A stretch of DNA of 64,000 nucleotides. Origin: Tretioscincus oriximinensis. Its lineage: Eukaryota > Chordata > Lepidosauria > Squamata > Gymnophthalmidae. Every line of letters starts with the position of its first letter. The stretch's first letter is position 1. The stretch covers positions 178,979 through 242,978 of the forward strand of contig JAJVDF010000663.1 of assembly GCA_022410635.1 (NCBI GenBank). The letters run 5' to 3'. Position numbers and translations under genes: made by a program. Below, piece after piece: positions 58,601-64,000 of the stretch. The notes beneath the pieces are model-generated. The model did not search any database. It saw only the letters and a program-made list of their open reading frames with translations, and was not told where the DNA came from.

Positions 58601-61600
58601 GGGAGTCAAGTCTGCCTTAGAGAAAAGCAAACAGTTGACTTCCCAGAAACTAAATGGGATTAATTTGTCCTTTGTCAGAAAGGACATAGTCAGGGGCTAC
58701 CATTCACAGGTGCCCCTAGGGAGAGGAAAGAGATTAAGTGAGTTCCTGAGTTTGAGCAAAGGTCAGCTTGACCAAGGAAATTTTTTGAAGAAAATTACCC
58801 AGAGGCCTCACTTTGGTAGCTTTGGTCCAGCCAGATATATTTGATATTAATAATATATTTTATTTCTAATATGTGTCCCAGGGGGAAATCCCAACACTTA
58901 AGGTCTTAATATCATAGCATGTGCAAAAAAATCAGTTAAAAAACTATCATACGCTGTCTATTACCAAAAGAAGCCACAAGATGTCAGTCTCCNAAACCAA
59001 GTCCAAGGTATCATGTAGTGTGCAGATCTTTACGAATTATTTTAAGCAATATTATAATCCTTTTAAGCAATTATTTTCTTCACTCTAATATTCCTTTGAC
59101 CAATCTCAACTTCTGATTCAAAGTATAAAAACTTTCATCCTCTGCAGCCAATTTATCAAGGTAATGAAAAGGACGAGCGTTGGACTTCAGGGCTTTATTC
59201 AAATTCTACAATTCTTAGCATTATTGCAAAAGTTCCATAACTATTACCGGTATGTCTTTCAGTACCTTAACTCTTTATATTGCATCTTACAAACTTAAGC
59301 CCTGGATTCGTTTTATCACNGGCATTCTGTAAACTGCTCTGAGACTCTTTTTAAACTAAAGAATATGAACAGTTTCAATAGACAAAATGAATGTTTGCTT
59401 TCTACTGGGTTTAACCAGTTATCAAGGAAGTTTGTATAAAGTGACAAGCTGATTTCCCCTCCTCCCCCCTCAGTTATTTACATTATCTGATAATGAAATA
59501 AAAGATTCACGATTTTTTAAGTGAAGAATGTCTTCACTTATAGCGGTCTTTGATTCTGTCTCTTCAACTCCAACAAGTCATATCTATTGAAATAAATCAT
59601 TCCTGATATTCGAAAAAACTCCAGAGAACCACATGGTGGCAGGGAAGGTTAACTAATAAGCTATTTCCACCGCTGGTATCAAAAAGAGTATGATTTCAAT
59701 AGATATGATTTCAATTTTCGCTTCAGAGCTGAAGGTGGTTTAAAAGCACATACCAAATACAGTATTGTACTTTGTGCTTCAGCATTTTGGAACAGGATAA
59801 TAAGGAATGAAGATTTAAAATTATTCTGCAGTATTAGACTAAAAAGTGTATTAGAATTCCTTATGCACACTGGTGTGGCTTAAGGGAAGATCCAGAGGAG
59901 GTTTCCAATAAACTGAGGCACTTGTTAATCCAACATACTACTCAATATAAATCTACTGTAACTTTTCTCCAGCAGACAATTCTGACTCCTTCACATATAA
60001 CTCCTTCACAAATCACACTATTGTCACAAACATAACTGCTCACTCACTTCTCAGACTCACCTTTATCAAGGGACAATGAATTCCAAATGGTTCCATCTCC
60101 TTGCCCTCCATGCTCCACTTTTGTTTCATGACTATGGCATAGCATGTACTGTAGCACTGACTGTAACTTAGTCAACTGGGATTGTGCCTCCCAGCGGGCT
60201 GAACAAGCATGCTGGCATTGCAGTGTTAGTGCCTCTGCCCTGCTCTCTGAGCTGCAAAGATTTAAGCGCAACTGAGACATTTCAGCTTCTAGCTTCTGCA
60301 TGGAGTCCTTCAAATGTTGCTCACTAGCTCGAGATTCCTTTAGGTCCTGGGTCAGCTGCTCCTTACAAGCCACTAAGGCTGATTCCTTCTCCAGTATAGT
60401 CTCCTTCAGTGACTGCAACTGGGGGAAATGCAACATAACATACACAGACATAAGAATAGTGTGCAAGACAGGAGACTGGGCATTTGTGGCAGAGAAAAAT
60501 GCAAAAACACATCACATATAGGGTTCCCATACGTCCCAGGAAGGCGGGACAATCCCGGTTTGGGGGACTAAAATATAGTCCCCTCTGGGTTTTAAGATAA
60601 AATCCCGGATTTTTACATTCCCTGATGCTGCATCAGGGAATATAAAAATGCAGGATTTTAAAGGAAAAGGAACCGTCAAAGCTGACGGCTGCAGCCAGAG
60701 CAACGCTTTCCAGGGTCCTGGAAATGTCCTCGGAGCGTGCTGTAGCTGCTCCNATGCTGGAGGTGGGGTTTCGCGTCTGCTGTCAGGCAAAGCGCGCCAA
60801 CTCACCTCCTGTAGAGCAAAAACACCTGGGTTTGTGACAGGAGGGNAGCTCTGTTCTCCTGTCACAAACCCAGGCGTTTTTCCTCCGCTGGAGGAGAGTT
60901 GGCGCGCTTTGCCTGACAGCAGGCGCGAAACCCCGCCTCCAGCATTGGAGCAGCTACGCATACACATGCGCGCACACATGAACGCTTGTGGTGAGACAGG
61001 CAGAAGAGAGGTTCTGCCTGTCTCCCTACAAGCGTCCGTATGTGCACGCGCATGTGTACGTGTGTGTGCACATGCATGCACCCCCACCCCACCCCCGTCC
61101 CGGTTTTGGGCTGCCAAAATATGGCAGCCCTAACCACATAGCAAGTATTGAATCAAGCAAAAAGAAAGCAAATCGATACAAAATGGTGATGTAGCAAATT
61201 TGTTAAAACTGAGNCAGTCTACTCTAGTATGAACTTTAGTTATTTTACTATTATTTCTCACAGTGCAACCTTGTAGTATATTTTTTCAAAACAGTGACTC
61301 TTTACTATAGTGCAATTGATAAATAATGAGCTTCTTTTCTTAATAGGCATCTTTTTTATTACTGTATTGCACAATTTGGCACCTCCCAAAATTGCATCTG
61401 AAGATGGAGAGATGGATATCTACTTTTCTTATGAAACATTTTTAGAATAAGTATTTGAGGAAACGACACAGACGGAGGAGGAAGAACAGATAAAATTGTT
61501 ACAAATAGAAGCATAAAGAATGCATAACTCGCTTAACAAACAACATTTCTGCATGCTTCAAACACCACTGAAGAGAATGGGAAGGTCAGCTGAGAGAAAG

Positions 61601-61862
61601 ACATGCAAAAGAAAATTGATTACAAAAATGGCCACATTAAACACATGGCTTCTGGCAGTGGAGGCAGAAATTACTAAGACAAAAGGGCTCTGCAGGCAGT
61701 ATCTGTTTACTAAGCACTTGTACCTCTTTTTTGTATTCAGCAACATTTTGCTCTGCTTGCTTCAATTCATTATTTAACTTGCTGATTTCATTCTGGTGAC
61801 TTTCATCACTGTCTTGCAGTCTCCTGAGCCTGGCCTCTTTCTCCTCCAAAGTCACAGCCAGG
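46442..61862 (-). CDS. CEP250: CEP250 (C-Nap1), C-terminal part, 10 exons; 5' part lies beyond the right edge
   Basis: A large coiled-coil linker at the proximal end of centrioles; with rootletin it holds centrosomes together until NEK2 phosphorylation releases it. Exons, in gene order: 61724-61862, 60061-60418, 57245-57372, 54832-54952, 53534-53688, 49526-51970, 49161-49313, 47982-48089, 47377-47424, 46442-46696. All are GT/AG and in phase, encoding about 1302 residues, nearly all heptad-type coiled coil rich in E, K, Q and L, ending in a non-coiled tail. Human CEP250 is about 2440 residues, so roughly the first half is missing here. The name rests on coiled-coil type, the C-terminal block (SLAVVAREPVAAVLELETRK) and the ERGIC3 neighbour; rootletin (CROCC) is the paralogue to exclude. 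A few N bases leave single unknown residues. No coding exon is seen between 61863 and 64000. Confidence 0.87.
47377..47424 (-). CDS. CEP250: CEP250 micro-exon I (48 bp)
   Basis: Acceptor TCTCTTAG, donor GTGAGC. Encodes GDTQILHMQLVELQKQ, exactly 16 codons at phase 0. Confidence 0.82.
47982..48089 (-). CDS. CEP250: CEP250 exon H
   Basis: Acceptor GGCTGCAG, donor GTCTGC. Encodes VEYERRRLKKSCGDSSLSFR then SSEDDSGHQKISSLAK. Serine-rich and not coiled coil; serines here are plausible kinase targets (inference from the known phospho-regulation of the C-terminus). Confidence 0.82.
49161..49313 (-). CDS. CEP250: CEP250 exon G
   Basis: Acceptor TTTCCAG, donor GTGAAT. Encodes AEKKEENVTWLAERKLLHKR then LQLLQKTVAILENEKHGLEQ and on to LKGALKQ, 51 codons. 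Confidence 0.88.
49526..51970 (-). CDS. CEP250: CEP250 giant coiled-coil exon F (2445 bp)
   Basis: A single exon of exactly 815 codons, phase 0 at both ends, between TTGTTTCAG and GTTAGC. It starts NEKETLQMAKEKLVWELDLL and ends RDEVRQHLQ. Coiled coil throughout, with many IESLK/EIKSL-type heptads suggesting internal duplication. The open frame continues 43 codons past the donor, but these are not coiled coil and are read as intron. Two isolated stop-free N codons do not break the frame. Confidence 0.93.
52600..52845. mobile_element. Dispersed SINE-like repeat Y, copy 2
   Basis: TGTGTCGGACATAGAGAGGG, GAGTGCCCTCTATTGGCCGT and CAGCTATTTGAAAGAAAG match the copy at 36775. In the intron upstream of the giant CEP250 exon. 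Confidence 0.65.
53310..53372 (+). repeat. L2/SINE tail fragment
   Basis: CTCGCCCTGAGACTTTTGGG, TATAGGGCGGAGTAGAAGTA and TAAATAAATAATAAA: the L2/SINE 3' end only. Confidence 0.75.
53534..53688 (-). CDS. CEP250: CEP250 exon E
   Basis: Acceptor ATTTCAG, donor GTAAGG. Encodes (E)KNMAEDKQGSLLSALKTEA and on to STEKQRKDIL, 51 full codons. Confidence 0.87.
54832..54952 (-). CDS. CEP250: CEP250 exon D
   Basis: Acceptor TTTGTAG, donor GTAATT. Encodes DEMRKVSDKLKQELSEKEIE then NNRASAKAQELEKWLSQSQE, 40 codons. Confidence 0.87.
55740..56530 (+). mobile_element. Degenerate L1 ORF2 3' end
   Basis: Plus-strand frames with GDYSHLWWCSQEIQQF, like the HMWW...I..FW block near the C-terminus of L1 ORF2, then KMVYWTKEKW and scattered stops. 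Opposite strand to CEP250, inside the intron between exons C and D. Confidence 0.75.
57245..57372 (-). CDS. CEP250: CEP250 exon C
   Basis: Acceptor TTTCTCTAG, donor GTAATT. Encodes (E)QDKAMGFTAAQLKDFSLEL and on to LRRDLWQARLER. A foldback repeat lies immediately upstream of its acceptor (see findings). Confidence 0.87.
57387..57537. mobile_element. CEP250: Foldback repeat, copy at the CEP250 exon C acceptor
   Basis: 151 bp between an 11-bp duplication with one mismatch, GAGAAATAAGG (57376-57386) and GAGAAGTAAGG (57538-57548). Shorter and more diverged than the other copies; loop CCTGAAGAAATAGGCATGCC. Its edge is only 14 bases from the exon. Confidence 0.82.
57820..58023 (-). mobile_element. 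Dispersed LINE-like repeat, copy 2 (reverse)
   Basis: On the minus strand it reads CTGCTGAATCGGCCCAGAG to CCTGCAAATGGTATTTCAGG, as at 14737-15000. Confidence 0.7.
58030..58896 (-). mobile_element. Probable solo LTR (867 bp)
   Basis: On the minus strand it begins TGTTGGGATTTCCCCCTGGG and ends ATTCTCGATA, flanked by identical CTTAAG hexamers (58024-58029, 58897-58902). An AATAAA lies on the minus strand at about 58213-58208. No gag, pol or env reading frames nearby, so it is a lone LTR, not a provirus. The TG...TA ends are slightly non-canonical. Confidence 0.6.
58903..60060. other. CEP250 intron sequence, nothing resolved
   Basis: AT-rich, no exon or named repeat supported. Confidence 0.4.
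60061..60418 (-). CDS. CEP250: CEP250 exon B
   Basis: Acceptor TTTCCCCCAG, donor GTGAGT. Begins LQSLKETILEKESALVACKE and ends TIWNSLSLDK(G). The stretch around LQYMLCHSHETK to WNSLSLDK is a break in the coiled coil. Confidence 0.87.
60519..61132. mobile_element. hAT-like foldback element, copy B (614 bp)
   Basis: Ends TAGGGTTCCCATACG and AAATATGGCAGCCCTA; 8-bp duplication ATCACATA (60511-60518) and ACCACATA (61133-61140). Central palindrome GGTTTGTGACAGGAGG / complement near 60855. Same family as 19598-20184. In the CEP250 intron between exons A and B. Confidence 0.9.
61724..61862 (-). CDS. CEP250: CEP250 exon A (most 5' exon in the window)
   Basis: Acceptor TTTTCAG, donor GTACAA. Encodes LAVTLEEKEARLRRLQDSDE and on to EYKKE, 46 codons of heptad coiled coil. 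Its first base completes a codon from an exon beyond 64000. Confidence 0.85.
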
Positions 61863-64000
61863 CTGAAAATCAAATAGCACACAAAGGGTTACTGTAACAT
61901 TAACCTAGACATAAGAGAACAAAAGCCAATTCTTCTTCTCCTAATAAATATCACAAAATATCCCTCATACGGCACAGTTGTGAAAACTGGTGAGAAAAAC
62001 ACATATGTGGGCTTCCTTGTGCAGCTGTCTGGTTACTGTAGGAAGTGTGGAACTAGTACATCATTTCTGTTTTTATTCTACAATTCTCTCACACACAAAG
62101 TATAGGTTTTTTGGGAATACTGAAATCGGACAAGATTTTATACATGTCAATTGTGGTAATTAACTAAAAAAAGGGAAGCTAAATGAAAATGAGATTTTTT
62201 TTAGCAGTACATTCTTATTCTTTTTGTTAAAGGAATATATCAACTTTAATCACCACACTACTTCTTAACAGCTGAAATAAGAATTTAAAATATTCAGAAA
62301 GTCCCATGGAAAAGCAAGTGACGTTTATATATAACAGCTGTATCATTTAAGTGACTGACTGCAGAGCAGTGGCAGCTGGTGCACTTTGAGATTGGGGATG
62401 TGGGGGGGCAGGCACAGGACCAGTGCTTTCCTAACATCGCCGAAGCTGGAGAAACCTCCCTTCTTCCAACCTCAGCGATGTTAGGAAAGGGGCTGGGAGG
62501 CACATTCAAGCACTTACCAGTCTCTCTTTCAGTCTGCAAGTTGAATGCCAATACAAAATGGCACCTCAACGGAGACAGAGAGGGACTGTAGCCCTTCCCA
62601 GGCAGCCCTCCCATTGATTCTGGGATCGGCGACCCCTTTTCTCAATTAAAAATACTGCCTGGAGATTTTTTATTTGTTGGCAGTTCCTCTATGAAGGGCT
62701 ATGGTTGGGCAATGGTTCCCCATTGTTTTCTATGGAGATTTTATCATTGGTTTTAATCTGAGTGTTCACCAGACCCCACGAACCCAGAGGCAAGTCACCA
62801 CTGCTGCAGAGTTATATGAAAAATTAGATAATGCAGGAAGCACCAATTTAAATCTACAGTATTTTCTTTTAAAAAGGAATCATTCCAGAGCCTATTTTCT
62901 TTACAAACAAATAGCAGAAATGAAAGATACATGTATATTTTCACCAGGAGCTGAAAACTGTACAGTGTAAGGTGCCTAGTGAGCCTCTAGTGGGAGGCTC
63001 CTATCTTTGCATCTCTGAAAAGAGAAGAGCTATCAGAAGTCCTTCTCCTTGAGTCCTTAACAATAATGTACAGCTGGACTACTTCTGATGGCCATAAGGG
63101 TTATAAAGTTGAATGACTACAGTAAGGGTACATTTGGAAGCTAGTTTTAATTAACAAATAATAAATAATTGCTAGATTTTTGCATGAGTTTCATACTCAC
63201 AAGCATTTTGCATAAATGCAAATTGTACAAGCAGAAAAGTGAGAAGATACTGTTACAATAATGCTCCAGAATTTCCATATTGAAAGTATGCATGTGTTCA
63301 GATAATGTGTAAGAAAAGGTGCTATAAAGGAATAAAGGACCATTGCAAAACAGTAAACTTAGGTCCCAGAGAGAAACTAATTAGCTGTCTGAAGTGAAAC
63401 AAGCAGACACGATTCTTGGGAATTCATCACTAATTCATTACTTCTTTTTGCATAATGTACTGGTTGTAGTTGCTTTCCTGTAAATACGTTTGCATTATTA
63501 TAGCAAATAAATAATTTCTCATCAATAAAATGTAGTGGAGTACTATTAAAAGTAAACTGCGAGCAAAACTTGTGTCTTTTGATTTTCCTGAAATAAATGA
63601 ATAGGCAAACATAAATTTTAGATCATAAAGTATTTCACAATCTTACTTGTAATATAAGATAAACCTGGGCCTACAGGTCAGACACAGTATGCAGTAAATC
63701 ATGCAGTGATTGTCTTTGACATCAGCAGATTCTGTTGTTAATATATTTGGAAGGAACTGATCTGGCAAGTTACAGTAAGTAAAATTTTTCCATTGAAAAT
63801 ACTGTATACATTCTTGTCTCAAATAATTTTAATCTAAAAGAAAAGCCCATTGTTAATAAGCATCTCATTCCTGTTCCAAGACTGACTGGATTTGTCCTCT
63901 TATGAGCAAAAATGGTAATCATAGTGTGCCCAAATATCTGAAGAGTCAGATACAATCCTTCTCTCCTTTCTGGCAAGTCCATGGAAATTGCTGTTATTTT
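61863..64000. other. CEP250 upstream intron; no coding exon seen
   Basis: No coiled-coil exon with splice sites on the minus strand. Contains repeat X copy 2. The next CEP250 exon must lie beyond the right edge. Confidence 0.55.
62345..62800 (+). mobile_element. Dispersed repeat family X, copy 2
   Basis: Matches 17489-17860 over several blocks, including ACAAAATGGCACCTCAACGG and TTGGCAGTTCCTCTATGAAG. It carries an extra inverted pair, CTTTCCTAACATCGC and GCGATGTTAGGAAAG, that is reduced in copy 1. Confidence 0.7.

Noticed and set aside
58587..58844. 85-codon frame that might be a retroviral protein
   Set aside because: It lies inside the solo LTR and matches no protein I recognise.
60512..61133. 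Frames of 161-201 codons on both strands
   Set aside because: They are the GC-rich hAT-like element read through; palindromic DNA is open on both strands. The same holds for 19592-20190.

Overview
The window reads as vertebrate nuclear DNA, most likely from a squamate reptile (lizard). It has small exons in long AT-rich introns, GT/AG splice sites, polyadenylation signals, and a heavy mix of L1, L2 and CR1 LINEs, tRNA-headed SINEs with an L2-like tail, DNA-transposon hairpins and long microsatellites. Scattered single N bases look like unresolved or heterozygous positions. The species call is inference: the proteins only say jawed vertebrate, and the repeat mix says non-avian reptile.

Three genes can be assembled exon by exon. 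(1) 8090-15838, plus strand: a complete six-exon alpha-2,3-sialyltransferase of the ST3Gal I/II type (323 codons, GT29 family, Golgi). (2) 22200-41547, minus strand: complete ERGIC3 in 13 coding exons, 383 codons, the same length as I recall for the human protein. (3) 46442 to beyond the right edge, minus strand: the last ten coding exons of CEP250 (C-Nap1), about 1302 residues of coiled coil, including one 2445-bp exon. CEP250 next to ERGIC3 matches human chromosome 20q11. The sialyltransferase lies tail-to-tail with ERGIC3.

Layout: 1-8089 is intergenic, with SINEs, a (GAT)n tract, small hairpin elements and one unassigned possible exon (2969-3117). 8090-15838 is the sialyltransferase with repeat-filled introns. 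15839-22199 holds an L1 remnant broken by a hAT-like element and an L2 tail, then the ERGIC3 3' UTR. 22200-41547 is ERGIC3, with an L2 reverse transcriptase in intron 7 and a 400-bp GAT/GAA tract in intron 1. 41548-46441 is intergenic and carries a foldback element whose loop became a 27-bp minisatellite. 46442-64000 is CEP250 with an L1 tail, a solo LTR and a second hAT-like element in its introns.

The genes do not form a pathway. ERGIC3 acts in ER-Golgi cargo cycling, the sialyltransferase caps glycans in the Golgi, and CEP250 tethers centrioles. The most unusual signal is a foldback repeat family (at least seven copies) with 11-15 bp target-site duplications. One copy sits immediately upstream of a CEP250 3' splice site and may supply its branch point; another spawned the minisatellite.
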